A DNA stretch of 64,000 nt from Palsa-1447 sp964509885. GTDB lineage: Bacteria > Verrucomicrobiota > Verrucomicrobiia > Opitutales > Opitutaceae. This document shows positions 41,306-51,087 of this stretch, piece after piece. The DNA is taken from the NCBI GenBank assembly GCA_964509885.1, contig CAZDZL010000004.1, positions 49,993 to 113,992 on the forward strand. The letters are read 5' to 3'. Numbering within the stretch: position 1 is the first letter of the stretch; every line of letters starts with the position of its first letter. Under the pieces are notes generated by a model. The model saw only the letters and a list, made by a program, of their open reading frames with translations. It had not been told where the DNA came from and did no database searches. The position numbers were made by a program, and so were the translations under genes.

Positions 41306-43012
41306 ATGATCGCCGAAACGCTGGCCTGCCTCCTCCTGATCCTGGGCGTCGCGTTCGGGCTGTCCCGTCCCGTCGTCGACAGGCTCGGCCTGGGCCCAGC
41401 CGAGGGGCTGGCCGCGGGGGCCGCGCTCTCGCTCATCGGGGCCTGGGCCCTCGCGTGGGCGGTCTTCACGAGCGGCGCACCGCTCTCGGGCTACTGGCTC
41501 ATCCCCGTCGCCGCGGCCGCGGGGATCCTCGCGGGCCGCAGGGGAATCGCGCGGGCCGCCGCGGATCCCGCGGCCCTCGACCTCGCCGCCAGCCAGCTGA
41601 TCGTGACAGGCTGGTGCGTGGCCTGGCTCGCCTTTGTCAGGAACCACTCCGGGGGCGCGTGGCTCGGCGACTGGCTCGAGCACTGGCAGCGGGCCCATTT
41701 CTTCCTGCGCGAATGGCCGGCGGACAAGCCGTTCTTCGACATCTACCAGATGCCGGCCCGCCCTCCCCTCTCGAACATCCTGACCGCCGCGTTCATGCGG
41801 ATGACACGGGCCGACTACGCGACCTACCAGGTCGCCATGGCGGCGCTCTGCAGCCTGGCCTACCTGCCCGTGGGCCTCCTCGCCGCGCGCTTCGGGGGGC
41901 GCCCCGCGGCGCGCGTCGCCGCGGTCGTCCTGATGCTGAGCCCCCTCTTCATGGAGAATTCCACCTACCCGTGGACCAAGCTCCAGGCGGCCTTCTTCAT
42001 CCTCTCGGGCCTCTACTTTTTCCTGCGGGTGAGGGACGGGGACGCCCAGCGGGGCGTGTCCGCGGTCCTCTGCGCGCTCTGCCTGGGCGGGGCCGTCGTG
42101 ACCCACTATTCCGCGGGGCCCTACGTCGTCGTGATCGCGGCCGCCTGGATCGCGACCGGGTTCCAGCGCGGCTGGGACGCCCCCTTCGCGCGCATGACCG
42201 CCGTCTCCGCGGCCGCCGGCGCGTGCGTCCTGGCGCCCTGGTTCCTGTGGTCCATGGCCAAGTACGGCGTCGCCGGCACGTTCCTCTCCAACTCGGCGGT
42301 CAGCATGGTGGCGAAGTACCCCGGCAATCCCGTCGGCGCCGTGGTCCTCAACCTGCGCGACAGCCTGATACCGCCCCAGGTCCGCGGCTACCGCGGCGCC
42401 CTCTTCTCGCAGGCGAGCCCATGGGGCTCGCTGCGCGACCAGTGCTTCCTCGTCTACCAGCTCAACCCGCTCCTCGCCCTGGGCAGCATCGGGTGGATCG
42501 TCGTCGTGAGGGAGGCGGCTCGGGCGGCCCGCGCGGCGGAGCGCCGCGACCGCGTGTTCTGGTCGCTGGCCGTCGCGGGGATCGTCCTCCTCGGCTTCGC
42601 GGCCTACGGCGACCGCGACCACTACGGGATCGGCCACATCTGCCTGCAGCCCCTCGTGCTGCTCGGCCTCGCCTTTCTCGCCTCGAGGTGGAGCAGCCTC
42701 GGCCGCGGGTGGCGCCTCGCCCTCATGGCCGGCTGGGCCGTCGACTTCGCGCTCGGGATCGCGCTCCAGTTCGCGGTCGAGGACTTCGCGATCGACCGCT
42801 GGCTCAGCCCGGGGCGCGCCCTCATGGACGTTTCCGCCACCTACAACCGGGTCTCCCAGGCGAACCTGGTGGAGAAAATCATCGCCCACCTCGACTTTTT
42901 TGCCGACATTCTTCCGGCTCCTCGCGCGCTTGTGCTCCTGCTCCTGGGCGCAATCCTCGGCATGGCCCTCCTGCGCGCACAGAGGACGCCCGTTCCCCCA
43001 GACAGAACATGA
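41306..43012 (+). CDS. Polytopic membrane glycosyltransferase-like protein
   Basis: A 568-residue protein with about 12 helices. The first large outer loop holds GDWLEHWQRAHFFLREWPAD with the acidic position expected for GT-C enzymes. Then come PARPPLSNILTAAFMRM and ENSTYPWTKLQAAFFILSGL. A later GDRDHYGIGHICLQPLVLLG helix region is distinctive. No family name is certain. The stop overlaps the ATG of the next gene, a GtrB-like GT2, by 3 bases (tga inside atga), so the pair is likely co-translated; this suggests the GT2 product feeds this enzyme. Confidence 0.68.
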   Translation: MIAETLACLLLILGVAFGLSRPVVDRLGLGPAEGLAAGAALSLIGAWALAWAVFTSGAPLSGYWLIPVAAAAGILAGRRGIARAAADPAALDLAASQLIVTGWCVAWLAFVRNHSGGAWLGDWLEHWQRAHFFLREWPADKPFFDIYQMPARPPLSNILTAAFMRMTRADYATYQVAMAALCSLAYLPVGLLAARFGGRPAARVAAVVLMLSPLFMENSTYPWTKLQAAFFILSGLYFFLRVRDGDAQRGVSAVLCALCLGGAVVTHYSAGPYVVVIAAAWIATGFQRGWDAPFARMTAVSAAAGACVLAPWFLWSMAKYGVAGTFLSNSAVSMVAKYPGNPVGAVVLNLRDSLIPPQVRGYRGALFSQASPWGSLRDQCFLVYQLNPLLALGSIGWIVVVREAARAARAAERRDRVFWSLAVAGIVLLGFAAYGDRDHYGIGHICLQPLVLLGLAFLASRWSSLGRGWRLALMAGWAVDFALGIALQFAVEDFAIDRWLSPGRALMDVSATYNRVSQANLVEKIIAHLDFFADILPAPRALVLLLLGAILGMALLRAQRTPVPPDRT

Positions 43013-43950
43013 CCGAAACCAGACCGACCGTCGCCATCGTGATCCCCGTGTTCAACGAGGAGCAGGTGCTGCCCGAGCTCTTCGGGCGACTCGAGGCGCT
43101 CTTCCGGGGGCACCCGGACTGCCTCTGGCGGGCGGTCTTCGTGAACGACGGCAGCCGCGACGGCTCGGCGGAGATGGCCCGCGCGCAGGGCGCGCGCGAC
43201 CCCCGGTTCGAGCTCGTCGAGCTCTCGCGCAACTTCGGCTTCCAGGGCGCGCTCGCTGCGGGCCTCGCGCACGCGAGCGGCGCCGACGCCGCCGTCACCA
43301 TGGACGCCGACCTCCAGGACCCCCCGGAGGTGATCCCGGACATGGTCGCCGCCTGGCGCTCGGGCGCCGAGGTCGTGCGCGCCGTGCGCCGCTCGCGCCA
43401 GGAGACGGGCGTGCGCCGCGTCGGGTTCGACCTCTTCCACGCCTTCTTCGGGAGGCTGACGGACATCCCGATCGAGCCCAACACCGGGACCTTCGGGCTC
43501 CTCGGGAGCACCGCGCTCGAGGCCTTCTCCCAGCTTCCCGAGCGCCACAGGTTCTTCCCGGGCCTGCGCGCCTGGATCGGCTTCGCGACCGCCGATGTCG
43601 CCTACGACCGCCAGGAGCGCGCCGCCGGCAAGCCGAAGCAGACCTTCAGGCGCCTCGTGCGGTACGCGGTCGACGGCTTCTTCAGCTTTTCCTACCTGCC
43701 CCTGCGCTTCCTCACGTACTCCGGCATCCTCGTGAGCCTGCTCGGGTTCGCGCTCGGACTCTACTTCATCGTGAAGCGACTCCTCGGGATCGAGACGGCG
43801 ACGACCGGGTTCACGACGCTGGTGTCCCTCGTCACCTTCCTCGGGGGCATCCAGCTGATAGGGATCGGCGTCCTCGGGGAATACCTCGGCCGCGTGTACG
43901 ACGAGGTCAAGCAGCGGCCGATCTACCTGGTCAAGCGGCCGAGGCGCTGA
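43009..43950 (+). CDS. GtrB-like polyprenyl-phosphate glycosyltransferase (GT2)
   Basis: A 313-residue GT2 enzyme with a cytosolic catalytic domain (TVAIVIPVFNEEQVLPELF, FVNDGSRDGSAEMA, metal site in VTMDADLQDPPEV) and two C-terminal membrane helices (TYSGILVSLLGFALGLYFI and VTFLGGIQLIGIGVLGEYLG), ending GRVYDEVKQRPIYLVKR. This is the layout of GtrB and related enzymes that make polyprenyl-phosphate-glucose or similar. No gtrA-type flippase is seen beside it. It overlaps the previous gene by 4 bases and lies 9 bases before the next, consistent with one operon. Confidence 0.93.
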   Translation: MTETRPTVAIVIPVFNEEQVLPELFGRLEALFRGHPDCLWRAVFVNDGSRDGSAEMARAQGARDPRFELVELSRNFGFQGALAAGLAHASGADAAVTMDADLQDPPEVIPDMVAAWRSGAEVVRAVRRSRQETGVRRVGFDLFHAFFGRLTDIPIEPNTGTFGLLGSTALEAFSQLPERHRFFPGLRAWIGFATADVAYDRQERAAGKPKQTFRRLVRYAVDGFFSFSYLPLRFLTYSGILVSLLGFALGLYFIVKRLLGIETATTGFTTLVSLVTFLGGIQLIGIGVLGEYLGRVYDEVKQRPIYLVKRPRR

Positions 43951-43959
43951 CGACCGACC

Positions 43960-45414
43960 ATGGGCCAATCCCGGCTTCTCGCATGGACGGGCCTGGCGGT
44001 GATCGCGGCCGCGGCGCTTGTGCACAACCTGCCGCGGCTCGCCCCGGGGATGTTCGACTGGGCCGAGCCCGGAAACGTGGCGGCCGCGCTCGCCGAGGGG
44101 CGCGGCTTCAGCGACCCGTTTGACGGGAAGACCGGCGCGACCGCGTGGGTCTCGCCCCTGCCCGCCTTCGTCGAGGCCGGGGTCTTCATGGCCGCGGGCG
44201 TCAAGTCGGCGGCCTCCGCGAGGGTGATGCTGCTCCTCTCCGTGCTCGGGCTCTCCGCGGCCAACGCCCTCCTCGTGCGCGCCCTGGCGCCCCACGGCGC
44301 GTGGATGCGCGGCGCGGCGTCCGCCGCGTTCCTCGCGTACTGCACGCTCCTCCCGGGGGGGCCGCTCGAGGTCCTGAGCGAGGCCTGGCTCGACATCCTG
44401 TTCTCCGCGGCGCTCCTCTGGGCCGCCCTCGAGGCCAGGCGCTCCCTGCGCAGGGGCGGCGCGGCCCTGATCGCGGTCTCCCTCCTCGCCCCGCTGGAGA
44501 ACGCGGGCCTCGCCGTCGCGGCGGCCCTTGTCGTGGTCTCGCTCGCGTGGCCCCTGCGCCGGGACGCCCGCAGGCTGGCGGTGCCGGTCGCCGCGGCGGC
44601 CGCGGCCGCTCTGGCGGTCATGGGCTGGAGCGCGCGAAACGGCGCCGCCCTCGGCCGCCTCATCCCCCTCAAGTCCAACTTCTGGTTCGAGCTGCACCTC
44701 GCGAACGTCGACTCGGCCGACGGGCTGCCGAGGATGGAGACCGTGCTGCGCAGGCTGCCGTACTTCGACGTCCAGGAATTCAGCCGGTACGAGCGGATGG
44801 GCGAGGTGAGCTATGTCGAGAGCTTCCGCCGCCCGGCGGCGGCCGCGCTGCGCGCGGACCCCGCGCACTTCGCCGGCAACGTGCTCCGGCGCCTGGAGGC
44901 GGCCGCCGTCTACTGCCGCCGGGAGGGCGGCGGCCGGGCCACGTCCTACCGCTTCGGAGCGGGCGACTGGGCGCGGCTCGTCACCTCGGGCGAGCTGATC
45001 ACGACGGGGCCGGCGTCGGCGCTGTGGACGAGGATCGACGCGGCGCCCGGGGCCGAGCGCGCGAGGCTGCACGAGCTCGGCCTGCGGGACGAGGCCGGCG
45101 TCATGCGCGACTGGTCCGAGAAGCGCCTCGCCTACGACGCGGAGTTCCTGAGCCTGCGCGGGATGGCCACCGGGTTCCTCACGGCGGGGATGCCCGTCGC
45201 GGCTCTCCTGCTGGCCGCGCTCCTCGGGGGCGGCAGGCTGGCGTCGCCCGCCGCCTGGGCCACGCTGATCGCCTTCGGCATGCTCCTGCCCTACGTCCTC
45301 GTGAACCACAACGACCGCCACCAGCTCCCGCTCATCGGGATGCAGGCGGTCGCGATCGGCGCCTTCGCGCAGGCGCTCTCCGGCCGCCTGCGGGGCGGCC
45401 CCGCGACGCCATGA
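43960..45414 (+). CDS. Polytopic GT-C-like membrane protein
   Basis: A 484-residue membrane protein with about ten helices. The first outer loop is MFDWAEPGNVAAALAEGRGF, where a Glu and following GRGFSDPFDGKTGATAW sit as in other GT39-like proteins. The middle soluble loop (~230-390) is charged (YFDVQEFSRYERMGEVSYVE). It ends with helices around AWATLIAFGMLLPYVLVNHN and an NDRHQLPLIG motif. No family name is certain. The stop overlaps the ATG of the next gene by 4 bases. Function by context: sugar transfer to lipid, protein or surface glycan. Confidence 0.68.
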   Translation: MGQSRLLAWTGLAVIAAAALVHNLPRLAPGMFDWAEPGNVAAALAEGRGFSDPFDGKTGATAWVSPLPAFVEAGVFMAAGVKSAASARVMLLLSVLGLSAANALLVRALAPHGAWMRGAASAAFLAYCTLLPGGPLEVLSEAWLDILFSAALLWAALEARRSLRRGGAALIAVSLLAPLENAGLAVAAALVVVSLAWPLRRDARRLAVPVAAAAAAALAVMGWSARNGAALGRLIPLKSNFWFELHLANVDSADGLPRMETVLRRLPYFDVQEFSRYERMGEVSYVESFRRPAAAALRADPAHFAGNVLRRLEAAAVYCRREGGGRATSYRFGAGDWARLVTSGELITTGPASALWTRIDAAPGAERARLHELGLRDEAGVMRDWSEKRLAYDAEFLSLRGMATGFLTAGMPVAALLLAALLGGGRLASPAAWATLIAFGMLLPYVLVNHNDRHQLPLIGMQAVAIGAFAQALSGRLRGGPATP

Positions 45415-47324
45415 GGCGCACCGCAGCCCTCCTGGCCTCGGCGCTCCTCTGCCTCTACTGGTGGATGGCGACCAGCGTCTCGGACACGCAGTGCACGACG
45501 GGCGACGAGATAGCCCACCTGACCGCGGGCTACTCCTACTGGACGACGGACGACTACCGCCTCCAGCCCGAGAACGGGAACCTCCCCCAGCGCTGGGCCG
45601 CCCTGCCGCTCCTGCGCGACCACCTCGCCTTCCCGACCCAGGAGCAGGACGCCTGGAGGATCTCGGACGTGTGGGACATCGGCTTCCAGTGGTTCTACAC
45701 CTGCGGCAACGACCTGGCGTCCATGCTGAGGGAGGGGCGAAGGATGATCGCCCTCCTGGGCGTCGCGACCGGCGCCCTCGTCTTCCTATGGGGCCGCAGG
45801 CTCCACGGGGACCTGGGGGCGCTCCTCGCGGTCGGGCTCTTCTCGTTCTGCCCGACCATGCTGGCGAACGGCGCCCTCATCACGAGCGACATGACCGCGA
45901 CGTTCATGTTCCTCGCCGCCCTCACCGCGTTCTGGGCGATGGCCCACCGCCTGACGCCGTGGAGCGTGCTGCTCTTCGGCCTCGCGCTCGGGCTCCTGTG
46001 CGTCGCCAAGTTCTCGGCCCCGCTGATCGCCCCTATGTGCGCGATCCTGTTCGCCGTACGGGTCGCCGGCAGGGACACGCTCGAGTCGGGCCGGCCGTTC
46101 GGCCGCGCGATCGCGGGGCGCATGCGGATCGCCCTGTCCCTGATCGGCGCGACCCTGGCGGCGTGCGCGCTCGCGGTCGGGGTCATCTGGGCCTCGTACG
46201 GCTTCAAGTACCCGATGTTCCGCCACTTCGAGCCCAACCGCGTGCGCTCGCTGGTGGGCTGGGACGTGCTCGAGGACCAGGGCGGCCCGATGGTGCCCAT
46301 CCTGCGCTTTGCCCGCTCGCACGAGCTCCTGCCGGAGTCCTACATCTACGGGTTCGCGCACACCTACCGGTTCTCGCGCTACCGGAAGTCGTACCTGAAC
46401 GGCGAATACCGCAGCACGGGCTGGCCGCTGTTCTTCCCGTACACGGTCTCCGTCAAGACGCCGCTCGCCCTGTTCGGCCTGGTCGCGCTCGGGGGGATCT
46501 GCGCGGCCTCGCGGCGGCGCAGCCCCGCCGAGTGGAGGCAGCGCCTCTATGCGTGGTCGCCGCTCCTCGTCCTCCTTGGGGTGTACGGGGGCTTCATGCT
46601 GACGAGCGGCCTCAACATCGGCCACCGCCACATCATGCCCATCTACCCGGTCCTCTTCGTGATGGCCGCGGGGGCCGCCGCCTGGGTCGCGCGGCCCACC
46701 CGGTGGACGGGGGCGCTGGTCGGGGCGCTCGCGCTGTGGTTCGCGGGCGAGTCCCTCTGGATCCGCCCGCACTACATCGCCTACTTCAACGAGCTGGTGG
46801 GCCCGACGGACGCGTGGAAGCACATCGTCGACAGCTCGCTCGACTGGGGCCAGGACCTTCCCTCGGTGAAGTCCTGGCTGGACGCCCACCCCCCGGACGG
46901 GCCCGTCATGATCTCCTACTTCGGGTCGGGCGACCTCGACTACTACGGGATCAAGGGCACGCGCGCCGGCGACATCAACTTCGACCTCAGGCCGAGAAAG
47001 GCGCCGGCGATCCTCACCGGGGGCCTCTGGATCATCAGCGTGACCCAGTTCCAGCAGGTGTACACGGAGGCGCGCGGCCCCTGGGACCGGACGAAGGAGG
47101 CGACCTACCGGCAGATGCTTTCCCACGTGATGAGCCTCGAGAAGACCGGCACGAAGCTCACCTACCGGGAGGGCGTCACGTTCGAGGAGTACCAGTTCGC
47201 CCGGCTCTGCTACTTCCTCAAGGGGCGAAAGCCCCTCGCCGAGCCGGGCTACACCTTCCTCATCTTCAAGCTGACGGACGCCGAGGTCATGAGGGCGCTC
47301 TACGAGCCCCTCCCGATCCCATGA
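45411..47324 (+). CDS. GT39-like membrane protein, paralogue 1
   Basis: A 637-residue protein with about ten helices. Its first outer loop, CTTGDEIAHLTAGYSYWTTD, has the Asp-Glu pair expected at the catalytic site of PMT/ArnT-like GT-C enzymes, followed by YRLQPENGNLPQRW. Further on are GLNIGHRHIMPIYPVLFVM and DSSLDWGQDLPSVKSWLDAH in a C-terminal periplasmic domain. The next gene has all of these motifs, so the two are tandem paralogues joined by a 4-base overlap (ATGA). This family is frequent in Planctomycetes and Verrucomicrobia. Acceptor and sugar are unknown. Confidence 0.8.
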   Translation: MRRTAALLASALLCLYWWMATSVSDTQCTTGDEIAHLTAGYSYWTTDDYRLQPENGNLPQRWAALPLLRDHLAFPTQEQDAWRISDVWDIGFQWFYTCGNDLASMLREGRRMIALLGVATGALVFLWGRRLHGDLGALLAVGLFSFCPTMLANGALITSDMTATFMFLAALTAFWAMAHRLTPWSVLLFGLALGLLCVAKFSAPLIAPMCAILFAVRVAGRDTLESGRPFGRAIAGRMRIALSLIGATLAACALAVGVIWASYGFKYPMFRHFEPNRVRSLVGWDVLEDQGGPMVPILRFARSHELLPESYIYGFAHTYRFSRYRKSYLNGEYRSTGWPLFFPYTVSVKTPLALFGLVALGGICAASRRRSPAEWRQRLYAWSPLLVLLGVYGGFMLTSGLNIGHRHIMPIYPVLFVMAAGAAAWVARPTRWTGALVGALALWFAGESLWIRPHYIAYFNELVGPTDAWKHIVDSSLDWGQDLPSVKSWLDAHPPDGPVMISYFGSGDLDYYGIKGTRAGDINFDLRPRKAPAILTGGLWIISVTQFQQVYTEARGPWDRTKEATYRQMLSHVMSLEKTGTKLTYREGVTFEEYQFARLCYFLKGRKPLAEPGYTFLIFKLTDAEVMRALYEPLPIP

Positions 47325-49300
47325 ACACGGCCAGGCTCAAGGCGGGCGCCCTCGCGGCCGCCGCGCTCCTCCTCGCCCTGCACTTCGCGATGGCCGTCGC
47401 GAGCAAGCGGGGCGAGAGCACGACCTCCGACGAGATCGCCCACCTGACGGGCGGCTTCACCTACTGGACGTTCGGCGACTACCGTCTCCAGCCCGAGAAC
47501 GGGAACCTGCCCCAGCGCTGGGTCGCCCTTCCGGCCTACCTCGCCGGGCACCGCTTCCCGGACCTGGACCAGCCCTACTGGAGGAAGAGCGACGTGTGGG
47601 TCATGGGGCACGAGTTCTTCTACGAGACGGGCGAGGACCACTTCCCCATGCTGATGGCCGCGCGCGCGATGACGGCGCTCCTGAGCGTCGGCGTCGGCCT
47701 CCTCGTCTTCTGCTGGTCGCGCAGCCTCTTCGGCACCGCGGGCGCCTTCGTGTCGCTCACCTTCTTCACGTTCAGCCCGACCTTCCTCGCGCACGGCGGC
47801 TACGCGACCTCAGACGTCTGCATGGCGTTCTTCATGCTGGCCTCGGTCGGCGCCTGGTGGCGGCATCTGCGCGCGCCCGGGGCCGGCCCCTTCGCTCTCA
47901 GCGCCGTCGTGTTCGGCCTCGCCTGCGTCGCGAAGTTCTCCGCCGTCCTCATCCCGGTCATGATGGCGCTCTGCGCCGCGGTCCACGTGGCGACGCACCC
48001 GGGGCAGGCCGGGCGCGTCGCCCGCTCGGCCCTGGGCCACGCCGCCGCCGCCTTCGTCATCATCTGGGCCTTCTACGGCTTCAGGTACAGCGCCTTCAAC
48101 CCGGCGCTGCCGGCCGCCGACCAGTTCATCGTGGCCTGGCCCGAGATGTACGCGCGCACGGGCGCGATAGGCCGGATCATCCACGCCCTGGCCGACCTGA
48201 AGGCGCTCCCCGAGGCCTTCCTCTACGGGACCGCCTACGTCGTCTACACGTCCCAGTCGCGCGGGGCCTTCCTGAACGGGGAGTACAGCATCCACGGCTG
48301 GCGGACCTTCTTCCTCTGGGCGTTCGCCCTGAAGACGACGCTGCCGCTGATCGCCGCCTCGGGGCTGTCGGCGTGGGCCGTCGTCCGCGGCGGCCTGCAC
48401 CCCGGAGCCGGCGGGCCCGGGCGCCTGCGGCGCCTCCTTCCGCTGACGCCGCTCCTCGCGCTCTTCGGGGTCTACTGGGCCGTCTCGATCCAGAGCAGCC
48501 TCAACATCGGCCACCGCCACCTGGTGCCCGTCTATCCCGTGCTCTTCATCCTGACCGGCGCGCTCGGCGCGTGGCTCGCGCGCCCCCTCGGCTGGAGGGC
48601 GCTCGTGGTCGCGGCGCTCCTCGCCTGGCACGTCGGCGAGTCCCTCTGGATCGCCCCCCACTACCTCGCCTACTTCAACGAGGTCGCCGGCGGCCCCTCG
48701 CAGGCGAGCGGGCACCTGGTCGACAGCTCGCTCGACTGGGGCCAGGACCTGCCCGGGCTGAAGGCGTGGCTCGACCGCAACAAGGGGCCCGGGGAGGCGG
48801 CGTACCTCGCGTATTTCGGCTCCGGGGAGCCCCGCTACTACAGGCTGCCCGTGAAGCGCCTGGCCTACATGAACCTCTTCCTGGAGGACGAGCCGTACTT
48901 CCCGCTCGGCGCCGGCCTCTACTGCGTGTCGGCGACCATGAGGTCGCAGGTCTACAGCTCCGTCCAGGGGCCGTGGACGATGGAGCTCGAGAGGGAGTAT
49001 CAGTCCCTGCGCACCCTCGAGCCGATGTTCAAGGCCGCCGAGGAGGATCCCGAGGCGCGGGACAGGTTCCAGGCCGGGCTCCCCCCGGGCCGATGGAAGG
49101 CGGGCCGCGACCGGTTCCTGCACCTGCGCTTCGCCCGGCTCTGCTACTACCTGCGCGTGCGCAAACCCGACGCGGTCATCGGGTACTCGATCTTCGTCTA
49201 CCGCCTGACCGAGGGGGAGATCGCCTCGGCGACGGGCGGCTCGCTGCGCGCCTGGAGCTCGTTGATCGAGCGCAGCGACGCCAGGTCCGGCGGCCCCTGA
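47321..49300 (+). CDS. GT39-like membrane protein, paralogue 2
   Basis: A 659-residue tandem paralogue of the gene before it. Shared features are TTSDEIAHLTGGFTYWTFGD, YRLQPENGNLPQRW, SLNIGHRHLVPVYPVLFIL and DSSLDWGQDLPGLKAWLDRN. The C-terminal domain is ~20 residues longer, with an inserted Glu-rich helix (EREYQSLRTLEPMFKAAEED). The last 103 bases overlap the end of the convergent gene at 49198-51087. The paralogue-shared end (GYSIFVYRLTEGEI) lies around the start of the overlap, so only the extra ~30-residue tail is encoded within it. Confidence 0.8.
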   Translation: MNTARLKAGALAAAALLLALHFAMAVASKRGESTTSDEIAHLTGGFTYWTFGDYRLQPENGNLPQRWVALPAYLAGHRFPDLDQPYWRKSDVWVMGHEFFYETGEDHFPMLMAARAMTALLSVGVGLLVFCWSRSLFGTAGAFVSLTFFTFSPTFLAHGGYATSDVCMAFFMLASVGAWWRHLRAPGAGPFALSAVVFGLACVAKFSAVLIPVMMALCAAVHVATHPGQAGRVARSALGHAAAAFVIIWAFYGFRYSAFNPALPAADQFIVAWPEMYARTGAIGRIIHALADLKALPEAFLYGTAYVVYTSQSRGAFLNGEYSIHGWRTFFLWAFALKTTLPLIAASGLSAWAVVRGGLHPGAGGPGRLRRLLPLTPLLALFGVYWAVSIQSSLNIGHRHLVPVYPVLFILTGALGAWLARPLGWRALVVAALLAWHVGESLWIAPHYLAYFNEVAGGPSQASGHLVDSSLDWGQDLPGLKAWLDRNKGPGEAAYLAYFGSGEPRYYRLPVKRLAYMNLFLEDEPYFPLGAGLYCVSATMRSQVYSSVQGPWTMELEREYQSLRTLEPMFKAAEEDPEARDRFQAGLPPGRWKAGRDRFLHLRFARLCYYLRVRKPDAVIGYSIFVYRLTEGEIASATGGSLRAWSSLIERSDARSGGP

Positions 49301-51087
49301 TCGGCCTTCGGCGCCTCAGGCGCCTCGTCGACGGAGACGATACGGCTCAGGCGGTCCAGCCGCCCCCCAAAGCGCTTCTCCGCGATCTTCTGCAGGTGGA
49401 AGGTGGGGGGCAGCAGGTCGTCGGGATCGACGCCCATGTCGCCCTCCGCGGACGAGGGGCGGATCGCCTGGGTCACGATCACCTCAGAGAAGGTCCCCTG
49501 CCCCATGTGGTAGCGGATGTCGTTGCCCTTGGTCGCGGCGACCGGGTTCAGGATCGCCTGGATGTGCCAGAGGATGAACGGGATCGTCGACTTGTTGGAG
49601 ATGACGAGCACCGGGCCCGGGCGCGCCGCGATGACCCCGTGCTCCCAGTTGAGCTCCTGCATCCCGAGGTTCTCGCTCGTGTAGGTCCCGAGGTCGATCG
49701 CGGGCAGCGCCCCCACGAGCAGCCAGAGCGCCAGCCCCGCCCAGGCCACCCTGAGCGCGGGGAGCCGGCGGTCCGACAGGCCCCTCACCATCGCCGCGGC
49801 GAGCACCGCGAACGCAAGGCACATGGGCAGCGCGAAGCGCGCCGCCAGGACGTCGTTGAACTTCGCCCACCAGTAGAAGAGCAGGACGACGAAGTGCGCC
49901 GCGATCCCCGCGCCGAACGCGGTCCCGACGACAGCCGCCTCCGACAGCGCCGGGCGCGGTCTGTGGCGAAGCCACCCCCAGAGGCCATAGAGGGCCCACG
50001 CCAGCCCTGCCACGCCGAGGCCCGACAGGTACCATGAGTTGGCCAGGCCCGGCGTCGTGTTGAAGAGGAAGTCGACGTCGCCGCCGAAGTTCCCCGCGAT
50101 GTTGGACCAGCTGAACGCGGAGGTCTGGCCCTCCTGGAGCTGGAAGAAGAGCGGCGTCGCCGCGAAAACCCTCAGGTGCCACGCGAGCGGGATGAGGAGC
50201 ATCGGCGCCACGATCGCCGGCCACGGCAGGATCGCCCGGCCGGCGCGCAGCCAGCCCGCGAGGACCACGGCGGCCACCGGCACGATGAAGATGACCGACT
50301 CGTAGCGGCTCTCCGTCAGGAGCACCGCGCCGAGCACGAAGAGGGACAGCCGGTCGTCGGAGGGCACCCGCAGGTAGAGGACCCCCAGGCAGGCCACGAG
50401 CGCGATCATCGTGAGGTTGTTCATGTCCATCCCCGCCCCCGTGGCGTTCTGGCCGAAGAGCGGCATGAGCGCCATGAGCGCCACCGCGAGGATCGCCGGC
50501 CCCCGGCCGGCCAGCTGGAGCGTGAACCAGTACAGGAGGCACAGGAGCGCCACGGCGCACCCGACGTTCAGGACAAAGATGTTCGAGACCCGGTAGCCCG
50601 TGAGGTCGTGAAGCAGGGAGAGGAGGAACGGGAAGAAGTACGGGCGCTTGTCCAGGAACGGGTCGATCGGCAGCCACGTGCCCGAGACCTTGTAGGCCCG
50701 CACGATGGTGCTCACGAGCTTCGTCAGGTGCATCTCGTAAGCCGTGCCCTGGATCACGAACTCGTCGTAGAGGATCTTGTGCTGGAAGGTGTCGGACCAG
50801 ACCGCGAAGAGGGAGCCGGCGAGGATCGCCGCGCCCCCGGCACCCGGCCTTCGCAGCCAGCCCCTCCACACCTCGGGCCTCGAGCGGGCGAGCCTGTGCG
50901 CGTAGAACAGGAACAGCGAGAAGACGGCGAGGATGTAGTAGTAGCCGAAGGCGATGATCATGTGCCCGGCGGGGATGGGCTTGACCGCCACGTAGCCGAG
51001 GTAGACGGCGAGCGCCCCGCTGAGCGCGAACAGGCACGCCCGGGTCGACGCGCCCTCTCCCCGGAACAGTCCCGCCAGGCGCTTCAC
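49198..51087 (-). CDS. GT-C-like membrane protein, pilin-side paralogue A
   Basis: A 629-residue protein with about eleven helices and a soluble C-terminal part. The first outer loop has ILYDEFVIQGTAYEMHLTK with the Asp-Glu pair, then RPYFFPFLLSLLHDLTGYR and LFGQNATGAGMDMNNLTMI. The upstream gene has matching motifs, so they are paralogues. The start is a GTG whose first bases overlap the upstream stop (GTGA). The C-terminal ~35 residues are Pro/Glu/Ala-rich and overlap the convergent 47321 gene by 103 bases. Orientation is the same as the pilin genes further upstream. Confidence 0.78.
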   Translation of the reverse strand: MKRLAGLFRGEGASTRACLFALSGALAVYLGYVAVKPIPAGHMIIAFGYYYILAVFSLFLFYAHRLARSRPEVWRGWLRRPGAGGAAILAGSLFAVWSDTFQHKILYDEFVIQGTAYEMHLTKLVSTIVRAYKVSGTWLPIDPFLDKRPYFFPFLLSLLHDLTGYRVSNIFVLNVGCAVALLCLLYWFTLQLAGRGPAILAVALMALMPLFGQNATGAGMDMNNLTMIALVACLGVLYLRVPSDDRLSLFVLGAVLLTESRYESVIFIVPVAAVVLAGWLRAGRAILPWPAIVAPMLLIPLAWHLRVFAATPLFFQLQEGQTSAFSWSNIAGNFGGDVDFLFNTTPGLANSWYLSGLGVAGLAWALYGLWGWLRHRPRPALSEAAVVGTAFGAGIAAHFVVLLFYWWAKFNDVLAARFALPMCLAFAVLAAAMVRGLSDRRLPALRVAWAGLALWLLVGALPAIDLGTYTSENLGMQELNWEHGVIAARPGPVLVISNKSTIPFILWHIQAILNPVAATKGNDIRYHMGQGTFSEVIVTQAIRPSSAEGDMGVDPDDLLPPTFHLQKIAEKRFGGRLDRLSRIVSVDEAPEAPKADQGPPDLASLRSINELQARSEPPVAEAISPSVRR

